From Mageeibacillus sp. UBA1243 (GTDB lineage: Bacteria; Bacillota; Clostridia; UBA1212): a stretch of DNA of 20,827 nt. Numbering within the stretch: position 1 is the stretch's first letter; each line of letters begins with the position of its first letter. The stretch covers positions 34,565-55,391 of the forward strand of contig DBWH01000059.1 of the NCBI GenBank assembly GCA_002308595.1. The letters are read 5' to 3'. Both the position numbers and the translations under genes were made by a program. Below are positions 1-6,798 of the stretch, piece by piece. The notes beneath the pieces were generated by a model. The model saw nothing but the letters and a program-made list of their open reading frames with translations. It ran no database searches and was not told the DNA's origin.

Positions 1-375
1 GACGCTGAAGGCAAGACCCTCGGCCGCCTCTCAACAGAAGTAGCCATGCTTCTTATGGGAAAGAAGAAGCCCGAGTACACACCCTTCCTCGACACCGGAG
101 ATTTCGTAATTGTCGTTAACGCATCCAAAGTTGTTGTTACAGGCAAGAAACTTACAGATAAACTTTACAGACATCACACCGGTTACGCCGGCGGCCTCAA
201 GGAGATCAACTTCAAGACCATGATGGCTAAGCACCCGACATACGCCGTAGAGTACGCTGTAAAAGGTATGCTTCCCAAGAACTCCCTCGGAAGAGCTATG
301 TTCAAGAAGCTTAAGGTATTCGCAGGACCCGAGCACAATCACGAAGCTCAGAAGCCCGAGAAGTACGAGTTTTAA
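1..375 (+). CDS. rplM: 50S ribosomal protein L13, 5' end cut off by the window edge
   Basis: This is the large-subunit ribosomal protein L13. Reading in frame from base 1 gives [18 protein letters not shown], which aligns with E. coli L13 from about residue 19, so only the first ~18 residues are missing. Family hallmarks are visible: the [17 protein letters not shown] block, VTGKKLTDK, the HHTG motif, [21 protein letters not shown] and the closing [10 protein letters not shown]. The stop is TAA at 373-375. Only 18 bases separate it from the rpsI start, the usual rplM-rpsI operon arrangement. L13 is an early assembly protein binding 23S rRNA. Identification is close to certain. The promoter and any leader lie outside the window. 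Confidence 0.97.
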   Translation, partial: DAEGKTLGRLSTEVAMLLMGKKKPEYTPFLDTGDFVIVVNASKVVVTGKKLTDKLYRHHTGYAGGLKEINFKTMMAKHPTYAVEYAVKGMLPKNSLGRAMFKKLKVFAGPEHNHEAQKPEKYEF

Positions 376-393
376 GGCATGGAGGATATGAAA

Positions 394-783
394 ATGGCAG
401 AAAGATTTTGCGCAACAGGCAGAAGAAAGAAAGCTATCGCCCAGGTCGTAATCGTACCCGGCAATGGCGAATTCAAAGTAAACGGAAGAACACTTGACGA
501 GTATTTCGGACTTGAAACTCTGAGATTCATTTGCCGTCAGCCCCTCGAGCTCGTCGGCGCCCTCGGAAAGTACGACGTAACAGTTAAAGTTGTCGGCGGC
601 GGATTCACAGGCCAGGCAGGCGCCATCAGACACGGCGTTGCAAGAGCACTCGTAGCAGCTGCTGAAGAGAACAAGCCCGAGCTCAAGAAGGAAGGCTTCC
701 TCACAAGAGACTCGAGAATGAAGGAGAGAAAGAAGTACGGCTTGAAGAAAGCAAGAAGAGCTCCTCAGTTCTCAAAGAGATAA
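394..783 (+). CDS. rpsI: 30S ribosomal protein S9
   Basis: Small-subunit ribosomal protein S9, whose basic C-terminal tail reaches the P-site tRNA. The protein begins [18 protein letters not shown] and carries the [16 protein letters not shown] block, the [19 protein letters not shown] motif and the canonical end RRAPQFSKR. In-frame ATGs also exist at 379 and 388. I choose 394 because GGAGG at 381-385 sits 8 bases upstream of it, while the earlier ATGs overlap or abut that site. The resulting 129 residues match the usual S9 length of about 130. It is co-transcribed with rplM and followed by an intrinsic terminator at 812-848. Confidence 0.97.
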   Translation: MAERFCATGRRKKAIAQVVIVPGNGEFKVNGRTLDEYFGLETLRFICRQPLELVGALGKYDVTVKVVGGGFTGQAGAIRHGVARALVAAAEENKPELKKEGFLTRDSRMKERKKYGLKKARRAPQFSKR

Positions 784-811
784 TCTTTTCGAAGACTCAA
801 AAAAAGTTTTC

Positions 812-848
812 AAAACCCCCGAAGACATTGCGTTTCCGGGGGTTTTTT
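812..848 (+). terminator. Intrinsic terminator of the rplM-rpsI operon
   Basis: AAAACCCCC at 812-820 pairs with GGGGGTTTT at 838-846 across a loop of about 17 bases, followed by a T run to 848. It lies 29 bases after the rpsI stop, and the A tract before the stem could give some activity on the other strand. Confidence 0.85.
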
Positions 849-969
849 CATGGCTGCGTTTATCCGTAAAGGAACACATATATATAGTTAACAAAGATTT
901 TATATTATATTAGTTATATGGTATATGAAATCTCTTTTTATGTAAAAATCCTTGAAGTTTTGTGCCGTA
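849..969. other. AT-rich intergenic DNA between rpsI and the XRE cassette
   Basis: No gene is seen here. The stretch 880-945 is very AT-rich with runs of TATATA and TTATATTATATTAG and contrasts with the surrounding genes. Such DNA often marks the edge of an insertion, but no target-site duplication or att-like repeat is visible. The cassette promoter starts right after it at 970. Confidence 0.5.
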
Positions 970-998
970 TTGACAATTTTAGGTATTTTCAGTATCAT
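970..998 (+). promoter_or_regulatory. Sigma-A-type promoter of the XRE-ImmA-PIN cassette
   Basis: A perfect -35 TTGACA (970-975) and a 5/6 -10 TATCAT (993-998) are separated by exactly 17 bases. Transcription should start near 1004-1006, about 40 bases before the regulator's ATG. A seven-base copy of the recurrent word (ATTGGCGG, 999-1006) covers the predicted start site. The XRE protein encoded downstream probably autoregulates here, as is usual for such modules, but I see no clear operator dyad. Confidence 0.75.
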
Positions 999-1042
999 AT
1001 TGGCGGTTTCAAGATGCAATGCACATGAAAGGGGAAGATGCT

Positions 1043-1387
1043 ATGAAGCGATTATCTCAGGATAAGATGGTTGCCGTCGTAAAAGAACTTCGCAAGGCAA
1101 AGAATTTAACGCAGGAAGAAGTCAGTGCAATGACCGGTATCAACCGCCAGATGATCGGACGGCTTGAGAACAAAGAATATATTCCGTCCATTGCGCAGTT
1201 GGAGAAGCTGGCTGAACTGCTTGGATTTGATATCACCGATCTTTTTGAGGAGAGAACTCCGCTGATGTTTACAGCTTTTCGCAGTTCCGGCATGTCTGAG
1301 GAGGAGCAGAAAGGTGTAAACAGAATGTTTGAAATGATGCTCGCGTCAAAGCAGCAGCTGCTTTTAAGAAAGGCAATGACAAAATGA
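1043..1387 (+). CDS. XRE-family helix-turn-helix regulator
   Basis: A 114-residue DNA-binding protein. Residues 11-66 form a classic HTH_3 (Cro/C1-type) domain: VVKELRKAKNLTQEEVSAMTG, then the recognition-helix region INRQMIGRLENKEYIPS and AQLEKLAELLGFDITDLF. A short C-terminal tail (residues 80-114), rich in Met, Gln and charged residues, may be a dimerisation or cleavage region. An in-frame ATG exists at 1019. I prefer 1043 because AAAGGGGAAG at 1028-1037 is well placed for it. The stop overlaps the next ATG (ATGA at 1384-1387), so translation is coupled to the peptidase. By analogy with ImmR-ImmA type pairs it is likely the repressor of its own operon and a substrate or partner of the peptidase. 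That partnership is inference. Confidence 0.9.
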   Translation: MKRLSQDKMVAVVKELRKAKNLTQEEVSAMTGINRQMIGRLENKEYIPSIAQLEKLAELLGFDITDLFEERTPLMFTAFRSSGMSEEEQKGVNRMFEMMLASKQQLLLRKAMTK

Positions 1388-2265
1388 AAAAGAAAGATAC
1401 TGTCAGGCTGAGCGAGAGGCAGATTGCTGAGATAAAAGCATTGGCGGCAGAGACAAGGAGCTTATTCGGTGTGTCACCCTTCGTGCCGGTCGGAAATGAC
1501 ATTTACATGGTTTTGGAGAAAAAAGGCATCTTTCTTTGCGAGTACCCCTTCTCCGAATCGGAAGACACGCATACGCAAGCAAGTATTGTTATCTTTAAAG
1601 CCGGAGAGGAGACAATCACCTTTATCGGACTCAATACAGCTTGTTACTATGACGAGCAGATTTTTGCTCTTGCACACGAGATTTATCACTACACAACGAA
1701 AACAGGCGCAGTTTATTCATCCGATGCAGGCAAAGAGGATGAGGAGACAGAGAAAAAGGCGGACAGGTTTGCGGCAGAGTTTCTGCTGCCGGCAGACAGT
1801 CTTAAAACCCTGATAGGACAGACGTTTAACGCTTCTAATCTCGCGGACGTGCCTGAAACAAGGCTGCTCAGATTTATCGCCAAGCTTCAGTGCGACTGGT
1901 GGCTTCCTTACCATGCTGTCATAAACAGGCTCTTTGAGGAACAATACATATCCGGGGAACAGTACGAAAGCCTTTTTGAGAAAGACTGCAGGTCGGAAGA
2001 AAGCGTTTACCGCAGAATACTGAGCAGTACGGACAATAAAATAGCAGACCTTTTAAACACCAAAACAAGAACAGTCGGGGTATCTTCGAAGATAATTGAC
2101 GTTGTCATCAACAACTATGAAGACGGTTACATAGATGACGATGAGTTTGTCAGGGTACTTGAACTGCTCGGAAAACATCCTGATGATTACGGTATTCAAT
2201 TGTTTGCAGATTCGAATCAGGATTTTATGGAAGCTGCCGAAAGTGAGGGCAATGGATGCGAGTAG
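1384..2265 (+). CDS. ImmA/IrrE-family zinc metallopeptidase
   Basis: A 293-residue protein with the ImmA/IrrE catalytic signature: HEIYH at residues 98-102 (HExxH, two zinc-binding His and catalytic Glu), then EKKADRFAAEFLLP at about 123-136, where E123 fits the third zinc ligand. Family members such as Bacillus ImmA cleave a cognate XRE repressor and thereby derepress an operon or mobile element. The overlap with the XRE gene (4 bases) fits this. Residues 140-293 form a mostly helical, acidic C-terminal extension whose role is unknown. The gene overlaps the next one by 10 bases. An exact copy of the recurrent word (CATTGGCG, 1439-1446) lies inside it, encoding Leu-Ala. Family assignment is secure; the substrate is inferred. 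Confidence 0.88.
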   Translation: MKKKDTVRLSERQIAEIKALAAETRSLFGVSPFVPVGNDIYMVLEKKGIFLCEYPFSESEDTHTQASIVIFKAGEETITFIGLNTACYYDEQIFALAHEIYHYTTKTGAVYSSDAGKEDEETEKKADRFAAEFLLPADSLKTLIGQTFNASNLADVPETRLLRFIAKLQCDWWLPYHAVINRLFEEQYISGEQYESLFEKDCRSEESVYRRILSSTDNKIADLLNTKTRTVGVSSKIIDVVINNYEDGYIDDDEFVRVLELLGKHPDDYGIQLFADSNQDFMEAAESEGNGCE

Positions 2266-2987
2266 ACGCTGATAAGATCAATTACTCATTTGTCAGCCTC
2301 ATAGAAGAACCTAATCAGACAGTATTCCTGGATGCAAACTTCTTTATCCCGCCGGACAGAAGCTGTTTGACAAGCAACAAGATTATTAAACCATACGAAT
2401 TCTCATACTATAAGGAGAACTGGCTGGAGCCTCTCTGGGCAGAGTTCTCAGGCATATCTATTCACGAATCGGTATACGATGAACTTGTTGACGCACATGT
2501 CAAAGCCTTTGCAGACAGCAAAGCCAAAGCCAATCCTCCTGAACTTAAAATTTATTATGATTCAAGCCTGACAGAAATCGAAAAAAACGTGATGCGTGCA
2601 AAAGTTGACGTGCTTGCGACACACTCTCAATACGATCCTGACATGGACAATTCAAAAGACAGGGGTGAAATACTGTCGCTTTCATATATGTCTGTAAAAG
2701 GATTTCTGTATTTTGCGGCTAAAGATGAACTGCCGATCCGTTTGATAACGCATGCGGACAAACTCGGCACCGGTCTGGATGAAATGGGGATTATTCAGAT
2801 GTTTGAGCTTCTGTACTACCTTCGCAAAACCCAAAAGTACGATGACAAAGCACTCCGAAACCTCTACAAATATAACTACTGTCTGACGTCACGTGAAAAG
2901 CAAAACAACCCCGACTGGGAAACTCTGATATCCAAGATGGACAATCTGTATTTGCCTATAATATCAAAAATAATAACCGGTAATTAA
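2256..2987 (+). CDS. PIN-like (putative ribonuclease) protein of the XRE-ImmA cassette
   Basis: A 243-residue protein that I cannot place by homology with certainty, but its acidic residues follow a PIN nuclease pattern. TVFLDANFFI gives a first-strand Asp (D26). SIHESVYDELVD gives acidic E71/E76. SKDRGEILSLSYM gives D135/E138 at the position of the usual third acid. RLITHADKL gives D168, where PIN domains carry a T-x-D motif. Related PIN-like families such as DUF4411 occur beside ImmA/IrrE peptidases. It starts inside the peptidase gene (10-base overlap) after a GAGGG-like site, so it is translationally coupled. If PIN-like, it would be the RNA-cleaving effector of the module. An unrelated fold that happens to share these residues remains possible. 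Confidence 0.6.
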   Translation: MRVDADKINYSFVSLIEEPNQTVFLDANFFIPPDRSCLTSNKIIKPYEFSYYKENWLEPLWAEFSGISIHESVYDELVDAHVKAFADSKAKANPPELKIYYDSSLTEIEKNVMRAKVDVLATHSQYDPDMDNSKDRGEILSLSYMSVKGFLYFAAKDELPIRLITHADKLGTGLDEMGIIQMFELLYYLRKTQKYDDKALRNLYKYNYCLTSREKQNNPDWETLISKMDNLYLPIISKIITGN

Positions 2988-2989
2988 GA

Positions 2990-2998
2990 CCGCCAATG
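2990..2998 (+). repeat. Copy of the recurrent word, directly after the PIN-like gene stop
   Basis: CCGCCAATG begins two bases after the TAA stop of the PIN-like gene. Its 9-base inverse ACCGCCAAT / ATTGGCGGT (2989-2997 against 999-1007) frames the three-gene cassette. It also faces the variant CCGCCAACG placed two bases after the M55 gene stop on the other strand (3063-3071). Confidence 0.8.
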
Positions 2999-3008
2999 CA
3001 AAAGAACC

Positions 3009-3056
3009 GGCGCCCGCAGGAACAAAACTGAAGTTCCTGCGGGCGCCTGCTTTTTT
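3009..3056 (+). terminator. Strong intrinsic terminator between convergent genes
   Basis: A perfect 15-bp stem, GGCGCCCGCAGGAAC (3009-3023) with GTTCCTGCGGGCGCC (3033-3047), has a 9-base loop and is followed by TGC and six T residues (3051-3056). It ends the plus-strand cassette. It can also serve the convergent M55 gene, although the T tract on that strand is weaker. An outer pair CCGCCAA (2990-2996) / TTGGCGG (3065-3071) could extend the structure. Confidence 0.92.
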
Positions 3057-3073
3057 ATAAGACGTTGGCGGTG

Positions 3074-3883
3074 TCACCCGTTTATGCAGAAGTGGATGAA
3101 CCGCAGCACGTCAAGGTAGTTTGTCGATTTAAACCTTATCTTCTTGGGCGCGACCTGGATGACGCCGGGGTAGAAGCTGTTGCGGTATGCCTCGACCCTG
3201 CTCTCGTAGCTGACGCCAATCTCAAACGACTCAGGCATCTTCACGTTGCACTTTTTGTAGTAGCCGTCCTTGACGGATTTCTCGCTGCTCTCGAGGATGA
3301 GGCTGACCGCCTCGGAGGGGCTGATTGAGACGGTGGCACCGCCAAAACCTTCCTGGACCGGCACGGTGATGATTCCGGGGATGAGTTCTGAAGCCATGTC
3401 GCAGATGCCCTTGTCGCCGCTTATGAAGCTTATCGGAATGTCGAAGTAGCCTGCCGTGTAGGCGTTGAGGGCAAACTCGCCTGCGATTTCGCCGTTGATC
3501 TTGAGAGTCTCGATGTGGCGGACCGCGTTGTGGGCAAGGGGATTGGCGTCGTCCTTGGCGGGTGAATGGTAGCCGGTCATCATGACTGCGTCGAACCTGC
3601 GGACGTTGATGCCGGACATCATGGCGTAGATGTCATTGGCGTTGCCGCGCATGAGGCTGATCTTGGGCGGGAGCATGTCGGGGATGAGCCCGCGGCCTGT
3701 GTAGTTGGTGTCCTTGACGAAAATGTCGTCGGCGCCGCCCTTCTGAGCTCCGGACACCGCTGCCGCGACCTCTCTTGTCATCTGTTCTCTGAAGTACCTG
3801 CTGCACGGATTGTCGGGATCAGTCTCGGCAAAACCGCAAAGGCCGCACGTACCTTCTATGTCACTGCTAATGTAAACTCTCAT
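3074..3883 (-). CDS. M55-family D-aminopeptidase (DppA-like)
   Basis: A 269-residue relative of Bacillus DppA, the zinc D-aminopeptidase that releases N-terminal D-amino acids such as D-Ala from peptidoglycan-derived peptides. Shared motifs are SSDIEG (D8 and E10, zinc ligands), MTGYHS (H106, matching DppA H104), LAHNAVRH (H118, matching H115) and GEFALNAYTAGY (E136, matching E133). Oddly, the position matching zinc-ligand H60 is Asn: the local sequence is VKDTNYTG, where DppA has a D-S-H motif. The dinuclear site may therefore be altered. The start ATG has GGAGG six bases upstream. It is the last gene of the minus-strand run, 70 bases after the lipid kinase gene. Of its 13 Asn codons only three are AAT, and two of those lie in the recurrent word or its variant. 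Confidence 0.88.
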   Translation of the reverse strand: MRVYISSDIEGTCGLCGFAETDPDNPCSRYFREQMTREVAAAVSGAQKGGADDIFVKDTNYTGRGLIPDMLPPKISLMRGNANDIYAMMSGINVRRFDAVMMTGYHSPAKDDANPLAHNAVRHIETLKINGEIAGEFALNAYTAGYFDIPISFISGDKGICDMASELIPGIITVPVQEGFGGATVSISPSEAVSLILESSEKSVKDGYYKKCNVKMPESFEIGVSYESRVEAYRNSFYPGVIQVAPKKIRFKSTNYLDVLRFIHFCING

Positions 3884-3953
3884 GTTTTACCTCCGTCTTG
3901 CCTGCCGCCCGCCGCCTCCGCGGTACCCGAATACAGGTGTGTCATTGTATATG

Positions 3954-4904
3954 TCAGTCTGTCGCATCGGCGAACAGTCTCTTGGTTTTCAGCGAATTTT
4001 TAGGCACAATCAGCTTCAGCTTCCTGTCTGACACGGTAATGTCGAGGGGCATGTTGCCGGCATACTCGCCGTCGTAATCGAGCATGAAGCCGGTGTCCGT
4101 GTCGATGAGCTCCGCGTGGATCGCGTCGGTCTGCACGTAGCGGACGTACCTGCTGTCAATGTGCTTGCCGGACTGCAGCAGGCTGTAAAGAGGGAGCACG
4201 TCGTTCTTTTTGATGTCCTTGAAGATTACGACCTCGAGCAGTCCGTCGTCGAGCTTTGCCCCGGGAGCGACCTTGCCGAAACCGCCTGTCTGGCAGCTGT
4301 TGGCGACAATCATGATGAAAACGCCCTCTTCAAAAGTCTCCCCGTTGATTGTAAACCGAATCCGCGTGTTCCGGTAATTTTTGTCATCGCCAAGCTCTTT
4401 CAGCCCCGTAAAATAGTACGCGAGGATTCCGAAGCGCGCCTTTTGGCTGGCGGGAATGGTATGGGCGATGTTTGAAATCACGCCTCCCGCCGCAACATTC
4501 AGGAAAGGATGCCCGTTGAGCACGCCGACGTCAACGTCCCTCACGCAGAAATCCTTCACAAGCCTCTCGAGCGTCATGGGGTCCTTGCCGATGCCGACAG
4601 CCGTCGCAAAGTCATTGGTGGTACCCGCGCCGAGAATCAGAAGCGGTATTTTGCAGTCAGAGGTTACAAGGCCGCTCACGACCTCGTTGATGGTGCCGTC
4701 GCCGCCTGCCGCAAGCAGAAAATCATACTCGCCGGGCTTCAGCTTCGAAGTGACCTCAAATGCGTCGCCGCCCTTCTGCGTGTAAATGATGTTGCAGCTG
4801 AAAAGAAGGTGCTTCTGAAGCAGCCTCTTGGCAAGATTCAGCGCGTTCGCCTGAAAAGTCCTTTGTCCCGCGTTCGGGTTTATCAAAAATAGCGCTCTTT
4901 TCAA
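3954..4904 (-). CDS. YegS/DgkB-type diacylglycerol (lipid) kinase
   Basis: A 316-residue soluble lipid kinase of the DAGK catalytic family, which phosphorylates diacylglycerol or related lipids with ATP. In Gram-positives DgkB recycles diacylglycerol left from lipoteichoic acid synthesis. Visible motifs are INPNAGQRT at the N terminus, AAGGDGTINEVVSGL (nucleotide-binding GGDGT), LGAGTTNDFA (GTxNDFA) and PGAKLDDGLLEVVIF near the middle. The start codon is TTG at 4902-4904, which I accept because GGAGG lies 9 bases upstream and the protein then begins MKRALFLINPNAG, as the family does. Its exact lipid substrate cannot be read from sequence, so dgkB is not assigned as a symbol. Confidence 0.92.
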   Translation of the reverse strand: MKRALFLINPNAGQRTFQANALNLAKRLLQKHLLFSCNIIYTQKGGDAFEVTSKLKPGEYDFLLAAGGDGTINEVVSGLVTSDCKIPLLILGAGTTNDFATAVGIGKDPMTLERLVKDFCVRDVDVGVLNGHPFLNVAAGGVISNIAHTIPASQKARFGILAYYFTGLKELGDDKNYRNTRIRFTINGETFEEGVFIMIVANSCQTGGFGKVAPGAKLDDGLLEVVIFKDIKKNDVLPLYSLLQSGKHIDSRYVRYVQTDAIHAELIDTDTGFMLDYDGEYAGNMPLDITVSDRKLKLIVPKNSLKTKRLFADATD

Positions 4905-4933
4905 AGGTTTATACCTCCGATGGATTCAGAAAG

Positions 4934-4939
4934 AGTATA
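4934..4939 (-). promoter_or_regulatory. Possible -10 element upstream of the lipid kinase gene
   Basis: On the minus strand TATACT (5/6 match to TATAAT) lies about 30 bases upstream of the TTG start, in the 70-base gap after the sigma-like gene. The -35 region at 17 bases (TTTTAA) is poor, so this is only a candidate internal promoter for the kinase and M55 genes. Confidence 0.3.
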
Positions 4940-4974
4940 CTACATTGTTAACCTGTTTAAAATAACCAATATTC

Positions 4975-6771
4975 TCAACCGGCAGCTTTTGAGCTCACTT
5001 TGAAGACCGTCTCAGCCGTTCCGTCCTCCTTCACGATCACCAGCTCGTTGTAGGCGTTCGTTTTCTCGCCCGTCGAGTAGTAAAGAAGGATCTTCCCGTC
5101 CGAAACGTAAATGTCCGAAAGCGTCGGCGGGAACACGTCAAAAGGAACGACAACGGTCGGCAGCTTCTCGCTCTCAAGATCCGCCAATGTGATCTTAAAA
5201 ATGCCGTGAGAACCGTCATTTCCGACCCCGTAGAAGTAAATCGCGTCGCCGTCAACGCAAAACGCGCCCGAAAGAAGCACCGCCTTCAGCATCGGCAGCA
5301 GCTTTCCGCTTTCAAGGTCGATCACGTAAAGCGAGCCCTTCCCGTCGTCAAAAGCAATCTTCTTCCCGGCAACGCCGAAGTCATATATCACCGTACCGCC
5401 AAGGGTATCCTCTTTATAGTAATCGCCAAGGTCGTTCGGCGTCAGGCTGTGGAAGCCGTCCGATGGGCCCGACGAGAAGTACACGGTACCGCCAATGACA
5501 GTCAGGCAGCAGCGCAGGCACGAACCTGTGTTGTCGACAAAAATGTCTGTGACCTTGCCGTCAGAAAGCTTTGAAACGCCCGTCTTTGACGAGTAGAAAA
5601 GCTCGCCGTTGTAGATGAAGGGCAGCGCGCCGTAGACATTGGCGGTGTAGGTTGAAGGCTCGCCCTCCTCGGCGGAGTCGTAGGCGTATTCGCCCTGAAT
5701 CGCCTTGGCTTCAAAAGTTTCGGCGTTCAGCGACCAGATTTCGCCTGCGGAAGAGTTCCTGAAGTAGCAGGTATTGCCGTCAAAATTCGAAAAATCCTTC
5801 GGAACCGCATCCGAAAGCTTCCTTGAGGAGCTCGTTGACATCGAATAGACGTAAAGGGCACCTTTGTCGGCATAATTCGAGTAGAAAATACTGTCGCCGT
5901 AGATGACGCACTCGACCTGAGTTCTGTATTGAGGCTCTTTGACCTCTGCGGGGTCATCGCCCTTATTTCCGACCGATTTTTCGAGGAAAACAACCAGAAG
6001 CGTCACTGCAAGAGCAACCGCAAGCACACCGATAACAGTCGCCGCGATGATAACCTTGCGCCTCTTTGTTTTGACGGTCTTTTCCGCCATGCGTTTCTGG
6101 CGCTCCTCCTGTGACTCGCCCGGCAGCGCCTTTTCGCTCTCACCGGCAAGCAGCATCGTGCAGTTTATGTTCGAAAAAGCAGTGTTCCTGCCGCCCTTGG
6201 CGAGTTCGAGAAAGTCAGGCACGCACTCATTGAAGTCGTGCTCGATCATATCCTCAATCTCGCGGAAAGACTTTTTGTCCTCGCCCTTGTCAAAGCCGCA
6301 GATTGCCGCAGCCTCCCTGATGCCGCGCGTGTACTCGCCCGAGCATGAAACAGGGTTGTACCAAAGAAGCCTCGCGGTCTCGGATTTGGTGAGCCCGGCG
6401 CATTTTCTGACGCCAATGATAGTCCCGCGGTCCTCCGAAGTCTCAAAAAGCGCCGCGGTAAGAATCCTCGAAAGGTTCTCGCGCCTCTTCGCCTCAGCCT
6501 GCCTGGAAATCTCGCCGTCGGCCATGCCGTTTAAGCAAAGGTTCCTCAGCATCTCAAGGTGCCACATCCTCGCGGACATAGTCGTGTCAAAGTGCTTGGC
6601 CTCCGATACGACACGCCTGTAGCTTTCCGCCGCAGCTTCGCGCGCAAGTATCCTGTCGCCTGTCAGCACAAGCGCATAGGCAAAGGCGCTGCGGCGCGTC
6701 TCATTGTAAAAAATATCAAAATCTTCTTTGTTTCCGCGTGCTATGCCGACGACAAGAAATTCAAGATTCAT
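4975..6771 (-). CDS. Membrane protein: degenerate sigma-70-like N terminus, one TM helix, beta-propeller-like C terminus
   Basis: A 598-residue protein with three parts. Residues 1-160 resemble an ECF sigma factor: a region-2-like stretch DFDIFYNETRRSAFAYALVLTGD..LAREAAAESYRRV (18-54), and a region-4-like stretch CAGLTKSETARLLWYN (124-139) followed by GEYTRGIREAA. Residues 233-239 (KTKRRK) precede one hydrophobic helix at about 240-263, implying the N terminus is cytoplasmic. Residues 270-598 are beta-rich, with repeated units such as YGDSIFYSNY, YNGELFYSSKTG, IGGTVYFSSG, DGDAIYFYGVG and SDGKILLYYSTG, like DUF5050-type or propeller extracellular domains. It could be a transmembrane signal protein linking an outside sensor to transcription. 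The sigma part may no longer bind polymerase. GAGG lies 8 bases before the ATG. Confidence 0.6.
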   Translation of the reverse strand: MNLEFLVVGIARGNKEDFDIFYNETRRSAFAYALVLTGDRILAREAAAESYRRVVSEAKHFDTTMSARMWHLEMLRNLCLNGMADGEISRQAEAKRRENLSRILTAALFETSEDRGTIIGVRKCAGLTKSETARLLWYNPVSCSGEYTRGIREAAAICGFDKGEDKKSFREIEDMIEHDFNECVPDFLELAKGGRNTAFSNINCTMLLAGESEKALPGESQEERQKRMAEKTVKTKRRKVIIAATVIGVLAVALAVTLLVVFLEKSVGNKGDDPAEVKEPQYRTQVECVIYGDSIFYSNYADKGALYVYSMSTSSSRKLSDAVPKDFSNFDGNTCYFRNSSAGEIWSLNAETFEAKAIQGEYAYDSAEEGEPSTYTANVYGALPFIYNGELFYSSKTGVSKLSDGKVTDIFVDNTGSCLRCCLTVIGGTVYFSSGPSDGFHSLTPNDLGDYYKEDTLGGTVIYDFGVAGKKIAFDDGKGSLYVIDLESGKLLPMLKAVLLSGAFCVDGDAIYFYGVGNDGSHGIFKITLADLESEKLPTVVVPFDVFPPTLSDIYVSDGKILLYYSTGEKTNAYNELVIVKEDGTAETVFKVSSKAAG

Positions 6772-6798
6772 AGTTAATCCTCAAGTTTTAAAAGTATT

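Noticed and set aside
31..633. A 200-codon open frame on the minus strand opposite rplM and rpsI
   Set aside because: It is a shadow of two highly conserved ribosomal genes and has no ribosome binding site or recognisable domain.
5176..5196. AAGATC/GATCTT dyad with the recurrent word exactly in its loop
   Set aside because: It lies within coding sequence and no other copy of the word has such arms, so the pairing is best treated as chance.
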